From positions 2,170,001 to 2,234,000 of the forward strand of contig NZ_CP033204.1 of NCBI RefSeq assembly GCF_022701295.1: 64,000 nt of DNA, in the 5' to 3' direction. The notes beneath the pieces are model-generated. The model was not told the DNA's origin. It searched no databases and was given only the letters and a program-made list of their open reading frames with translations. Positions 9,712-18,667 of the stretch are shown here, in pieces. The stretch's first letter is position 1. Each line of letters opens with the position of its first letter. Origin of the DNA: Sphingopyxis sp. YF1 (lineage in GTDB: Bacteria > Pseudomonadota > Alphaproteobacteria > Sphingomonadales > Sphingomonadaceae). The position numbers and the translations under genes are program-made.

Positions 9712-10302
9712 ATGTCGTCCGACCTTCCCTTCGCCTGCGAATGCGGCGCCGTTTCGGGAACGCTGCGCATCGGCGCGGAGGGCGATCACCTCATATGCCA
9801 TTGCTCCGATTGCCAGCATCTCGTCGATTATCTCGGCCACCCGCAGCTGCTCGACGCGCACGGCGGCACCGCGCTCTACCAGACGCGGTGCGCGCGCATG
9901 CGGCTCGACACCGGGCGCGACCGGCTCGCCTGCGTCCATCTGACCGACAAGCCGACGCTGCGCTGGTACGCCGCCTGCTGCCGAATGCCGCTGTTCAACA
10001 CCGTCGCGACCGGGCGGCTTCCCTTCATCACGGTCCAGCTCGGCGCCTGCGATCCCGCGGCGCGCGACCGGCTGCTCGGCCCGCCGCGCGGGCATCTCTT
10101 CACGCAGGACGGCACCGGCGACACCAGCGGCCTGCCCCGAATGAGCATGGTCACGCTGATGCGGCGCTTCTTCGCGCGGGCGATCCGCGACATTGTTTCG
10201 GGCGACCGTCGCCGCGCGGCGCTCTTCGACCCCGCGACGCTCGAACCGGTCGCGACCCCGTACCGGCTGACCGCCGAAGAACGGCAGGCCCTGCGGCCCT
10301 GA
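9712..10302 (+). CDS. DUF6151 family protein, GFA-like zinc-binding fold
   Basis: 196-residue protein of unknown function, distantly related to GFA/CENP-V proteins. The N-terminal CECG (Cys9, Cys11) and CHCSDC (Cys29, 31, 34) and a later Cys-Cys pair in YAACCRMPLFN form a plausible zinc site. The C-terminal half has a conserved-looking RMSMVTLMRRFFARAIRD helix. It stands alone between ilvC and bioF with palindromic repeats on both sides. No catalytic role can be read from the sequence. Confidence 0.75.
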   Translation: MSSDLPFACECGAVSGTLRIGAEGDHLICHCSDCQHLVDYLGHPQLLDAHGGTALYQTRCARMRLDTGRDRLACVHLTDKPTLRWYAACCRMPLFNTVATGRLPFITVQLGACDPAARDRLLGPPRGHLFTQDGTGDTSGLPRMSMVTLMRRFFARAIRDIVSGDRRRAALFDPATLEPVATPYRLTAEERQALRP

Positions 10303-10311
10303 ACCTCGCCA

Positions 10312-10335
10312 GGCGACCCCGGCGCAAGCCGGGGA
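10312..10335. repeat. Single palindromic repeat unit, family 1
   Basis: GGCGACCCCGGCGCAAGCCGGGGA forms a hairpin with a CCCCGGC/GCCGGGG stem. It matches the core of the paired units elsewhere in the window but has no inverted partner nearby. Confidence 0.55.
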
Positions 10336-10412
10336 AAGCAGTCCCGCGGGGTTTGCGCCCGCTCCGGATTGCCGCGCCGCCTGCCGCTCCCCGCCACGAC
10401 GCGTGAAAGAAA

Positions 10413-11552
10413 ATGATGCCCCCCTCCCCCTTCGCCGCCCACCACGCCGATCTCGCCGCGCTCGCCGCCGGCGACCGCCGCCGCGCGCTCGCGCCGCGCG
10501 CCGGGATCGACTTCGCCTCGAACGACTATCTCGCGCTCGCCGGCTCCTACTCGCTCAACGAGGCGATGGCGAAGGGGCTCGCGGCGGGACTCCCCGCCGG
10601 ATCGGGCGGCTCGCGCCTGCTACGCGGCAACCATGAAGAGCATGAAGCGCTCGAAGCGCACGCCGCGCGCCATTACGGCAGCGAGGCGGCGCTCTTCTTC
10701 CCCACCGGTTTCGCCGCCAATGCGGCCTTTTTCGCGACGCTGCCGCAGCGCGGCGACCTGATCGTCCACGACGAACTGATCCACGCGAGCGTCCACGACG
10801 GCATGAAGCTCGGCCGCGCCGACCGCATCGCCGCCGCGCACAATGATCCGCAGGCCTTCGCCGATACGATCGCCGCCTGGCGCGCGCGCGGCGGCACCGG
10901 CACGCCGTGGATCGCGGTCGAAAGCCTCTATTCGATGGACGGCGACATCGCCCCGCTCGCCGAGCTTGCCGCGGTCGCCGACCGCCACGACGCGGTGCTC
11001 GTCGTCGACGAGGCGCATGCGACCGGCGTCTACGGTCCCGCCGGACAGGGGCTCGCGCACGCCCTCGCGGGCCGCGACAATCTCGTCACCCTCCACACCT
11101 GCGGCAAGGCGCTCGGCTGCGAAGGCGCGCTGCTCTGCGGCCCGGCGATCGTGCGCGACTTCATCGTCAACCGCGGCCGCCCCTTCATCTTCTCGACCGC
11201 GCCGTCGCCGCTGATGGCGTGGCTCGTCCGCCAGGCGCTCGAAATCGTCGCGACCGGGCCCGAGCGCGCCGCGCGCCTCCAGTCGCTCGTCCGCCACGCC
11301 GAAAACCGCCTCGCCGCGCTCGGCATCGCCCCCAGCGGCAGCCAGATCATCCCCGTCGTGATCGGCGACAATGCACGCACGATGCGCATCGCCGCAGCGC
11401 TGAAGGCCGACGGCTTCGACGTGCGCGGCATCCGCCCGCCGACGGTGCCGCAGGGGAGCGCGCGGCTGCGCGTCGCGCTCACGCTCAACGCCAGCGAGCG
11501 CGACATCGACGCGATGGCCGAAAGCCTGTCAGCCGCGATGGCCGCGGCATGA
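10413..11552 (+). CDS. bioF: 8-amino-7-oxononanoate synthase
   Basis: PLP enzyme condensing pimeloyl thioester with alanine in biotin synthesis; 379 residues. The N-terminal [11 protein letters not shown], the FFPTGFAAN region, [16 protein letters not shown] and the PLP-Lys motif [15 protein letters not shown] (Lys232) are present. There are tandem ATGs at 10413 and 10416; either could be used. It overlaps bioD by 4 bases (ATGA), so they are coupled. Family members of the alpha-oxoamine synthases look alike, but the bioD and bioA neighbours settle the assignment. Confidence 0.92.
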   Translation: MMPPSPFAAHHADLAALAAGDRRRALAPRAGIDFASNDYLALAGSYSLNEAMAKGLAAGLPAGSGGSRLLRGNHEEHEALEAHAARHYGSEAALFFPTGFAANAAFFATLPQRGDLIVHDELIHASVHDGMKLGRADRIAAAHNDPQAFADTIAAWRARGGTGTPWIAVESLYSMDGDIAPLAELAAVADRHDAVLVVDEAHATGVYGPAGQGLAHALAGRDNLVTLHTCGKALGCEGALLCGPAIVRDFIVNRGRPFIFSTAPSPLMAWLVRQALEIVATGPERAARLQSLVRHAENRLAALGIAPSGSQIIPVVIGDNARTMRIAAALKADGFDVRGIRPPTVPQGSARLRVALTLNASERDIDAMAESLSAAMAAA

Positions 11553-12157
11553 CCCGCTTCGTCGTCACCGGCACCGACACCGGCATCGGCAAGACCGTGT
11601 TCGCCGCCGCGCTCGCGGGCGCGCTGCGCATCCCCTATTGGAAACCGATCCAGTCGGGCCTCGAAGAGGAAACCGACAGCGAGGCGGTGGCGCGCCTCGC
11701 GGGCGTCGCGGTCCTGCCCGAGGCCTACCGCCTCGTCACCCCCGTCTCGCCGCATCTTGCGGCCGAGATCGACGGCGTGGCCCTCGATCCCGACGCGCTG
11801 ACGCCGCCCTCCGGCGACCTGATCGTCGAGGGCGCGGGGGGCGCGCTCGTCCCCGTCACCCGCACCCTGCTCTACGCCGACCTCTTCGCGCGCTGGCAGG
11901 TCCCGGTGATCGTCTGCGCGCGCACCGGGCTCGGCACGATCAACCACAGCCTGATGACGATCGAGGCGCTGCGCAGCCGCGGCGTCCCGATCCACGGCCT
12001 CGCCTTCCTCGGCGATCCGGTGGAGGACAGCGAGGCGATCGTCGCCGACCTCTCGGGCGTCCGCCGCCTCGGCCGCCTGCCGATCGTCGATCCGCTCACC
12101 CCCGACGCGCTGGCGCAGGCCTTCGCGGCGAGCTTCGACCGCGCCGACTTCGTCTAG
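11549..12157 (+). CDS. bioD: ATP-dependent dethiobiotin synthetase
   Basis: Closes the ureido ring of dethiobiotin using ATP and CO2. The 202-residue product starts [20 protein letters not shown], containing the P-loop GTDTGIGKT, then the substrate KPIQSG segment, [10 protein letters not shown] and [13 protein letters not shown]. All are hallmarks of BioD. The ATG lies in the bioF stop (ATGA, 11549-11552). The product is somewhat shorter than E. coli BioD but complete in its motifs. Confidence 0.93.
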   Translation: MTRFVVTGTDTGIGKTVFAAALAGALRIPYWKPIQSGLEEETDSEAVARLAGVAVLPEAYRLVTPVSPHLAAEIDGVALDPDALTPPSGDLIVEGAGGALVPVTRTLLYADLFARWQVPVIVCARTGLGTINHSLMTIEALRSRGVPIHGLAFLGDPVEDSEAIVADLSGVRRLGRLPIVDPLTPDALAQAFAASFDRADFV

Positions 12158-12172
12158 CGGCGTCGCCGCCGG

Positions 12173-13240
12173 TCAGTCGGCGACCAGCCCCCGTTCGGCG
12201 AGCCAGCGCGTCAGCACCGCGACATATTCGGCCGAATCGGGCCGTTCGGTGCCGTCGTGCTTGGGGTCGAGCGACGTCTTCTCGTCGGCCGCCATCTGCA
12301 TCGCATGGTCCGCCCCCGCCACCACATGCACCGTCATATTGGGCATTTTCGGCGCCACCGCGGCCAGCCGTTTGGTCGACTCGGCGACGGGCACGACCGC
12401 GTCGTTGGCGCCGTACAGCACCAGCGCCGGCACGGTGACCGCGGTCAAATTGGTCAGCGGGTCATTCTCGATCTCCCGGCGCCACCCCGACACCGACCGG
12501 TCGCGCACGGTCTCGCCCATATAGAGATATTTGAACCACGGCTGCGTCTTCGCCCGGTCGACCAGCGCCTGCGCGGCCTCACGGCTTCCGGTTCCGCGCA
12601 TATAATCGTCGACCGCCCTGCGCGTCGCGACCATCTGCTCGATCTCGGCCTGCGAATGGCCGTTCGCCCGCAGATGATTGGTCGAAGAGAAAATCATCTG
12701 GACGTCCGCGGTGACGACCGGTCCCGCCACCGACACGACGAAGGCGACATCCGAACTGCGCGCCGCCGCCAGCGGACCGATCCAGCCGCCCTGGCTCAGC
12801 CCCCAGATGCCGACGCGCCGCGGGTCGATGCGCGGATCGGCTTGCAGGCTGCGCACCGCCGCCGCGGCATCGTCGGCCAGCAGCGCGTAATCGCCCCCGG
12901 CATTCTCGGTTCCCGATCGCCCCGACCCGCGCCGGTCATAGGTAAAGACCGCAATCCCCAGCGCGGGCAGCATGGTCTTCAGATGATCGTAGAGCGACGC
13001 GTCGCCGAGCGGCGACGAAGCGCTGTGCGTCACCACGACCGCCGCCACCGGCCTGTCGCCGCGCGGGACGAGCAGCGTCCCGCCCAGTTCGGCGCCGCGG
13101 CTCGTAAAGCGCCGTTCCTCGGCCGCGACCTGCACCGTCGCGGGCGCACTCCACGCCACGCCCGGCGTCTCCTGCGCCGCCGCGGGGGACAGGCTGGCGA
13201 ACAGCACCGCCAGGGCACCGGGACCGATCGGGAAGCGCAT
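12173..13240 (-). CDS. Secreted alpha/beta-hydrolase
   Basis: 355-residue serine hydrolase with an N-terminal signal peptide (cleavage likely after SPAAAQ, around residue 23). The alpha/beta-hydrolase pattern is clear: VVVTHSASSP near the oxyanion, FTYDRRGSGRSG, nucleophile elbow GLSQGG, the acidic strand LVLYGANDAVVP and a terminal ADHAMQM containing the catalytic His. It belongs to the broad group of dienelactone-hydrolase-like or peptidase S9-like esterases; the substrate is unknown. It lies on the opposite strand between bioD and bioA. The signal peptide argues against a BioH role. Confidence 0.82.
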   Translation of the reverse strand: MRFPIGPGALAVLFASLSPAAAQETPGVAWSAPATVQVAAEERRFTSRGAELGGTLLVPRGDRPVAAVVVTHSASSPLGDASLYDHLKTMLPALGIAVFTYDRRGSGRSGTENAGGDYALLADDAAAAVRSLQADPRIDPRRVGIWGLSQGGWIGPLAAARSSDVAFVVSVAGPVVTADVQMIFSSTNHLRANGHSQAEIEQMVATRRAVDDYMRGTGSREAAQALVDRAKTQPWFKYLYMGETVRDRSVSGWRREIENDPLTNLTAVTVPALVLYGANDAVVPVAESTKRLAAVAPKMPNMTVHVVAGADHAMQMAADEKTSLDPKHDGTERPDSAEYVAVLTRWLAERGLVAD

Positions 13241-13347
13241 CGCATTGCTCCGGCAAAGTTTCGACGGGCCAATCGTTTAGGCGCACGCCGCCGCGACGTC
13301 CATCGTCGCGCTCCACTCGGGGATTCGCGAAAAACGCAAATGCCTGT

Positions 13348-14616
13348 ATGGCGCCCGCGATGACCAACCTCCCCTCCCCCATCTGGCACCCCTTCACCCA
13401 GCACGGCCTCGGCGACACCATCCCGCTCATCGCCCGCAGCGAGGGCGCGCGGCTCTACGACGCCGACGGCAACCACTGGATCGACGCCGTCTCGAGCTGG
13501 TGGGTGACGACGCACGGCCACGCGCACCCGCGCATCATGGCGGCGATCCGCGACCAGTCCGAAAGGCTCGACCAGCTCATCTTCGCCGGCTGGACGCACG
13601 AGCCCGCCGAGCGCCTCGCCGCCGAACTGATCCGCATCACCCCCGACCCGCTCACCCGGGTCTTCTTCTCGGACTCGGGGTCGACCAGCGTCGAGGTCGC
13701 GCTCAAGATGGCGCTCGGCTACTGGTATAACATCGGCGAGCCGCGCAGCCGCATCCTCGTCCTCGAACACAGCTATCACGGCGACACGATCGGCACGATG
13801 TCGGTCGGCGAGCGCGGCGTCTATAATCGCGCCTGGCAACCTTTGCTCTTCGACGTCGACACCATCCCCTTCCCGCACGAAGGCCTGGAACAGGCAACGC
13901 TCGATGCGCTCGACGCGGCCTGCGTTCAAAAGCCCGCGGCGTTCATCGTCGAACCGCTCATCCTCGGCGCCGGGGGCATGCTGATCTATCCCGCATGGGT
14001 GCTCGCCGAAATGCGCAGCATCTGCGCGCGCCACGGCGTGCTCTTCATCGCCGACGAGGTGATGACCGGCTGGGGGCGCACCGGCACGCGCTTCGCCTGC
14101 GACCAGGCGGGGGTCATTCCCGACATCGTCTGCCTGTCGAAGGGGCTGACCGGCGGCGCGCTGCCGCTCGCGGTGACGCTCTGCATCGAGCCGATATTTG
14201 CGGCGCATTATTCGACCGACCGCGCAAAGACCTTCTACCATTCGTCGAGCTACACCGCGAACCCGATCGCCTGCGCCGCCGCCGCCGCCAATCTCGAAAT
14301 CTGGCGCGACGAGCCGGTGCAGGCGCGGATCGACGCGCTCGCCGACGCGCAGGCGGCGCATCTGTCGATGCTGTCGCACGACCCGCGCGTCGCCAATCCC
14401 CGCCGCCTCGGCACCATCGCCGCGCTCGACATCACCGTCCCCGATTCGGGCTATCTCTCGACCCTCACCCCGCGCCTGATCGCCTTCTACCGCGACCACG
14501 GCGTCCTCCTCCGCCCGCTCGGCAACAGCGTCTACGTCATGCCCCCCTACTGCATCGCGCCCGACGACCTCGCGCAGGTGTGGACCACGATCGCGGCGTC
14601 GCTCGATATCGCCTGA
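13348..14616 (+). CDS. bioA: Adenosylmethionine-8-amino-7-oxononanoate aminotransferase
   Basis: PLP class-III aminotransferase making 7,8-diaminononanoate with S-adenosylmethionine as amino donor; about 422 residues. Near the N terminus is the BioA signature WHPFTQ, then WWVTTHGHAHP, FSDSGSTSVEVALK, HSYHGDTIGTMS, FIADEVMTGWGRTG and the PLP-lysine motif LSKGLTGG (Lys265). Two ATGs (13348 and 13360) are possible starts. It completes a bioF-bioD-bioA set, but bioB is not in this window. Confidence 0.94.
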   Translation: MAPAMTNLPSPIWHPFTQHGLGDTIPLIARSEGARLYDADGNHWIDAVSSWWVTTHGHAHPRIMAAIRDQSERLDQLIFAGWTHEPAERLAAELIRITPDPLTRVFFSDSGSTSVEVALKMALGYWYNIGEPRSRILVLEHSYHGDTIGTMSVGERGVYNRAWQPLLFDVDTIPFPHEGLEQATLDALDAACVQKPAAFIVEPLILGAGGMLIYPAWVLAEMRSICARHGVLFIADEVMTGWGRTGTRFACDQAGVIPDIVCLSKGLTGGALPLAVTLCIEPIFAAHYSTDRAKTFYHSSSYTANPIACAAAAANLEIWRDEPVQARIDALADAQAAHLSMLSHDPRVANPRRLGTIAALDITVPDSGYLSTLTPRLIAFYRDHGVLLRPLGNSVYVMPPYCIAPDDLAQVWTTIAASLDIA

Positions 14617-14703
14617 CGCCGGCGGGCGACGCGGCCCATAAGCAAGATCGTGGAGAGGGGCGGCGGGAAACGTCCGGTTGCGGACGAATCGCTTCGCTCA
14701 AGT

Positions 14704-14724
14704 CCGTTCGTGTCGAGCGAACGG
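14704..14724. repeat. Hairpin with family-2 repeat core between bioA and a convergent gene
   Basis: CCGTTCG (14704-14710) and CGAACGG (14718-14724) enclose the loop TGTCGAG. The core resembles the GTTCGTGCCGAGCCTGTCGA unit at 26410-26508. It lies between the convergent bioA and lipoprotein genes, so it could contribute to termination. Confidence 0.4.
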
Positions 14725-14767
14725 GCATGGAGGACGATCCGCTTCCCACCCTGAAACTGCAAAAACC

Positions 14768-15157
14768 TCAGTTCAACCCGCCCGTATTCGCAGGCAACCG
14801 ATAGCGATCCGCGCCGATCGCCACCTCGATCAGTTTTTCGCCGGCGATCGTCACCTTGGCGGGCTCGGCGCCGTCGGCGGAGATCACGCCGCGACCGTCG
14901 GTGGTGATCAGCAGACGACGATAACCGGTATCGCCGCGCCCGACGATCAGCACCGTCCCGTCGGCGCCGTTCATTTCCTGAACCGTACAGGTGCGGTCGA
15001 ACAACTTGGCTCCCTCGAGCGCGCATTCGATACGGCCGTCATCCGCCGCATCGCGCGACGCGCGCGCCTCGGCTTCGGCCATATCGCCATTGTCGGGTCT
15101 GTCGCTGCATCCCGCGAGCAGCAGCAGCGGCGGCGCCGCGATCGCGAAAATTCTCAA
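14768..15157 (-). CDS. Small predicted lipoprotein
   Basis: 129-residue protein starting [17 protein letters not shown], a signal segment with lipobox LLAGC, then a charged linker ([15 protein letters not shown]) and a small domain with two Cys residues (IECALEG and DRTCTVQEM). The TTG start lies in the ilvD stop (TTGA, 15157-15154), which supports this unusual start and coupling to ilvD. The function is unknown; the C-terminal half has a repeated beta-strand pattern. Longer in-frame starts lie inside ilvD and lack a signal. Confidence 0.7.
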   Translation of the reverse strand: MRIFAIAAPPLLLLAGCSDRPDNGDMAEAEARASRDAADDGRIECALEGAKLFDRTCTVQEMNGADGTVLIVGRGDTGYRRLLITTDGRGVISADGAEPAKVTIAGEKLIEVAIGADRYRLPANTGGLN

Positions 15158-17031
15158 CCCTTGCTTCCCCCTGAGCCACGATTGGCGAGTTGCGACAGGT
15201 CGCGCACCGCCCCGCGAGCGGCGCTCGTCGTCATCGCAGCATAGGCTTGAAGTGCTACCGAAACCTTGCGCGGGCGTGCCTTTTCGGGCTGCCAGCCGGC
15301 GTCGCTCTTCGCGTCCATCGCGGCCCGGCGCTCGGCCAGCACGCTGTCGGCGACCGCCAGCGTGATCGTCCGCGACGGAATGTCGATATTGATCAGGTCG
15401 CCATTCTCGACCAGCCCGATCGCGCCGCCCTCGGCCGCTTCGGGCGAGACATGGCCGATCGACAGGCCCGACGTGCCGCCCGAAAAGCGTCCGTCGGTGA
15501 TCAGTGCGCACGCGGCGCCGAGCCCCTTCGACTTGAGGTAGCTCGTCGGATAGAGCATTTCCTGCATCCCGGGTCCGCCCTTCGGCCCTTCGTAACGGAT
15601 GACCACGACGTCGCCCGCCTCGACCTGCCCGGTCAGGATTCCCGCGACCGCGGCATCCTGGCTCTCATAGACCTTCGCCGGGCCGCTGAACGTCAGGATA
15701 TTCTCGTCGACGCCCGCCGTCTTCACAATGCAGCCGTCGAGCGCGATATTGCCCGACAGCACCGCCAGCCCGCCATCCTTGCTGAACGCATGGTCGGCCG
15801 AGCGGATCACGCCGCTTTCGCGGTCGAGGTCGAGTTCGTCCCAGCGCCGGTCCTGGCTGAACGCGGTCTGCGTCGGGACGCCGCCCGGGGCCGCCCTGAA
15901 AAAGGTCTGCACTTCGGGGTCGTTGGTGCGCGAAATATCCCATTTGTTGAGTGCGTCACCCAGCGTCGCGCTGTGGACCGTCGGCAGATGCGCATGAAGC
16001 AGACCGGCGCGCTCGAGCTGGCCCAGAATCGCCATGATCCCGCCCGCGCGGTGGACATCCTCCATATGGACGTCGCTCTTCGCCGGCGCGACCTTCGACA
16101 GGCACGGCACCCGCCGCGACAGCCGGTCGATGTCGGCCATGGTGAAATCGACCCCGGCTTCGAAGGCGGCGGCGAGCAGGTGCAGCACCGTGTTGGTCGA
16201 CCCGCCCATCGCGATGTCGAGGCTCATCGCATTCTCGAACGCCTCGAAGGTCGCGATATTGCGCGGCAGGACGCTCGCATCCTCTTCCTCGTAGTGCCTG
16301 CGGCACATCTCAACGATCATCGCGCCGGCGCGCAGGAACAACTGCTTGCGGTCGGCGTGCGTCGCCAGCGTCGAGCCGTTTCCGGGCAGCGACAGCCCCA
16401 GCGCTTCGGTCAGGCAGTTCATCGAATTGGCGGTGAACATGCCCGAACAGGAGCCGCACGTCGGGCACGCCGCCTGCTCGATCGCGGTCACTTCGGCGTC
16501 GCTGTATTTTTCGTCGGCGGCGGCGACCATCGCGTCGACCAGGTCGAGCGCGACCTCCTTGCCCTTGAGCACGACCTTGCCCGCTTCCATCGGGCCGCCC
16601 GATACGAAGATGACCGGGATGTTGATGCGCAGCGCGGCCATCAGCATCCCGGGCGTGATCTTGTCGCAGTTGGAAATGCACACCATCGCATCGGCGCAAT
16701 GGGCGTTGACCATATATTCGACGCTGTCGGCGATCAGGTCGCGGCTCGGCAGCGAATAGAGCATGCCGTCGTGCCCCATTGCGATCCCGTCATCGACCGC
16801 GATCGTGTTGAACTCCTTCGCGACCCCGCCCGCAGCTTCGATCTCACGCGCCACCATCTGCCCCAGGTCCTTCAGATGGACGTGGCCGGGCACAAACTGG
16901 GTGAAGCTGTTGACCACCGCGATGATCGGCTTGCCGAAGTCGCTGTCCTTCATCCCGGTTGCGCGCCAGAGGCCGCGGGCACCGGCCATGTTGCGGCCAT
17001 GGGTGGTGGTGCGCGAACGATATGAAGGCAT
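15154..17031 (-). CDS. ilvD: Dihydroxy-acid dehydratase
   Basis: Iron-sulfur dehydratase, third step of valine/isoleucine synthesis; about 625 residues. Motifs include the N-terminal [17 protein letters not shown], cluster ligands in [11 protein letters not shown] and [18 protein letters not shown], and the C-terminal [19 protein letters not shown]. The ATG at 17031 gives the family's usual N terminus and has GGGA at 9 bases; the in-frame ATG at 17040 abuts that site. It is 59 bases downstream of the N-formylglutamate amidohydrolase gene and separate from ilvBHC, as is common. Confidence 0.96.
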   Translation of the reverse strand: MPSYRSRTTTHGRNMAGARGLWRATGMKDSDFGKPIIAVVNSFTQFVPGHVHLKDLGQMVAREIEAAGGVAKEFNTIAVDDGIAMGHDGMLYSLPSRDLIADSVEYMVNAHCADAMVCISNCDKITPGMLMAALRINIPVIFVSGGPMEAGKVVLKGKEVALDLVDAMVAAADEKYSDAEVTAIEQAACPTCGSCSGMFTANSMNCLTEALGLSLPGNGSTLATHADRKQLFLRAGAMIVEMCRRHYEEEDASVLPRNIATFEAFENAMSLDIAMGGSTNTVLHLLAAAFEAGVDFTMADIDRLSRRVPCLSKVAPAKSDVHMEDVHRAGGIMAILGQLERAGLLHAHLPTVHSATLGDALNKWDISRTNDPEVQTFFRAAPGGVPTQTAFSQDRRWDELDLDRESGVIRSADHAFSKDGGLAVLSGNIALDGCIVKTAGVDENILTFSGPAKVYESQDAAVAGILTGQVEAGDVVVIRYEGPKGGPGMQEMLYPTSYLKSKGLGAACALITDGRFSGGTSGLSIGHVSPEAAEGGAIGLVENGDLINIDIPSRTITLAVADSVLAERRAAMDAKSDAGWQPEKARPRKVSVALQAYAAMTTSAARGAVRDLSQLANRGSGGSKG

Positions 17032-17090
17032 TTTTGGCATTCCCGATAATAATATTTCAAATTATGACGAAGAACGGCGCCTCTACACGC

Positions 17091-17822
17091 CTACCCTGCA
17101 ACATTCAATGCCAGTCTGCCCAGCATGCGCGCGAGCCGTTCGGCGAACAAGGCCTGCCCTGCGGTATCGCCCGCCAGATCCTGCCGCATCTCGATCCCGA
17201 CATAGGGAATGCCGTTCGCCTCGGCGTGGCGGTTCATCGTCGCGTTGAGCAGCTTGCCCGAGTAAGGAAGCTGGTCACCGACGATCAGCCCCTCTTCCGC
17301 CAAGGCCGCGATTGCCGGCGCCGCCAGCCGCTCGTCCTTGTTGTAGAGTACCCCGACCTGCCACGGCCGCGCTTGCTCCGGATCGCTCGCCAGCGACGGC
17401 GTAAAGCTGTGCAGCGACAGGATCATCGCCGGGCGCTGCGCCGCCACCGTCGCCGCGATATGGTCGTGATACGGATGAAAGAACCGCGCCATGCGCGCCT
17501 CGCGCCCCGCATGATCCAGCGCATTGCCGGGGATCGCATGTCCGTCGCTCGCGATCGGCACCGCGCCCGGCGCATCCACGTCGCGGTTGCAATCGACCAC
17601 CAGCCGCGACACGCCGCCGAGGATCGCGGCATCGACCGCACCCGCATCGACCAGCCGCTCGGCAACCGCGGCGACGCCGATATCGACGGCGATATGCGCG
17701 TTCAGCAACGCCGGATCGATGCCCAGATCGATGTCGGCGGGCACAAGGTTCGACGCATGGTCGCCGATCAGCAATATTCCACCCGCGCGCGGCGCTCCCA
17801 GCGCGGTCCATGCCTCGTTCAT
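17091..17822 (-). CDS. N-formylglutamate amidohydrolase family protein
   Basis: 243-residue member of the N-formylglutamate amidohydrolase/HutG-like family. Signature segments are LLIGDHASNLVP at the N terminus, VDCNRDVDAPGAVP, FHPYHDHI and ILSLHSFTPSL, which carry the putative metal and catalytic His/Asp/Glu residues. The start overlaps the ispE stop (ATGA). No other histidine-degradation genes are present, so a role in histidine use is not supported by context. The true substrate may be another N-acyl amino acid. Confidence 0.85.
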   Translation of the reverse strand: MNEAWTALGAPRAGGILLIGDHASNLVPADIDLGIDPALLNAHIAVDIGVAAVAERLVDAGAVDAAILGGVSRLVVDCNRDVDAPGAVPIASDGHAIPGNALDHAGREARMARFFHPYHDHIAATVAAQRPAMILSLHSFTPSLASDPEQARPWQVGVLYNKDERLAAPAIAALAEEGLIVGDQLPYSGKLLNATMNRHAEANGIPYVGIEMRQDLAGDTAGQALFAERLARMLGRLALNVAG

Positions 17823-18667
17823 CGCAGCACCCCGGCCATCTGCCACCAGTGCGGATGGCTCTGCGCCAGCCTCACCGACGCCGCGTCGCGTTCGGCGAGC
17901 GCGTCGAACAGCGCGAAACTGGTCGCCCCCGATCCCGACATGCGCACGAGCCACGGGCCAAGCGCGCCGAGTTCGGTCAGAACATCGACGATCGCCGGGC
18001 ATTGCGCGATCGCCGGACGCTGCAGGTCGTTGCGCGCCGCGAGCAGTTTTGCCCGCCCTGCCGGATCGCCGTAGAGCGCGCCGCGGTCGATCCCGTCCCA
18101 CGCCGCGAATACCGGCCCCGTCGTCACCGGCTGCCGCGGATTGGCCAGCAGCACCGGCGTCCCGCCGAGCCTGAGTTCGGGCACCGGCGACAGTTCCTCG
18201 CCGACGCCGGTCCCCAGACAGGTCCGGCTCGCCACGCAGGCGGCGACATCGGCGCCCAGCGGCGTCACCACCCGCGCCAATATGCCGTCGCCCAGCTCGG
18301 GCAGGAAATGCGTCCGTATCAGCCGCGCCATCGCAGCGGCATCGGCGGATCCACCGCCGATCCCCGCCGCGACAGGCAGCCGTTTGGTCAGCGTCACCGC
18401 GAGCGGCGGCACGCGATCGGCGCCATAACGCGCGCGCAGCAGCGCGACCGCGCGCAACACCAGATTGTCGGCGGCCGTGCTCAGCCCTTCGGCAAACTCG
18501 CCGTCGATCTTCAGGCTGTCGGCTTCGGCGACCCGCGCCATAATCCCGTCGCCATGGTCGACAAAAGCGAATAGCGTCTCGATCTCATGATAGCCGTCGG
18601 GGCGCCGTGCGCGGACGTGCAGCGCCAGGTTGATCTTCGCCCAGCCGGTCTCGGCCAGCCTTGTCAT
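17819..18667 (-). CDS. ispE: 4-diphosphocytidyl-2-C-methyl-D-erythritol kinase
   Basis: GHMP kinase of the MEP isoprenoid pathway, 282 residues. ETGWAKINLALHVRARRPDGYH near the N terminus, the ATP-binding loop LPVAAGIGGGSADAAAM and the C-terminal MSGSGATSFALF are typical of IspE. The start at 18667 overlaps the stop of the upstream TPR gene (ATGA), and the stop overlaps the next start, so three genes are translationally coupled. Confidence 0.94.
   Translation of the reverse strand: MTRLAETGWAKINLALHVRARRPDGYHEIETLFAFVDHGDGIMARVAEADSLKIDGEFAEGLSTAADNLVLRAVALLRARYGADRVPPLAVTLTKRLPVAAGIGGGSADAAAMARLIRTHFLPELGDGILARVVTPLGADVAACVASRTCLGTGVGEELSPVPELRLGGTPVLLANPRQPVTTGPVFAAWDGIDRGALYGDPAGRAKLLAARNDLQRPAIAQCPAIVDVLTELGALGPWLVRMSGSGATSFALFDALAERDAASVRLAQSHPHWWQMAGVLR

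Noticed and set aside
12173..13240. Hydrolase as the BioH step of biotin synthesis
   Set aside because: It has a signal peptide and lies on the opposite strand; BioH works on acyl carrier protein in the cytoplasm.
17091..17822. Histidine-degradation hutG
   Set aside because: No hutH, hutU, hutI or hutF genes nearby; coupling is to ispE, so only the family name is supported.
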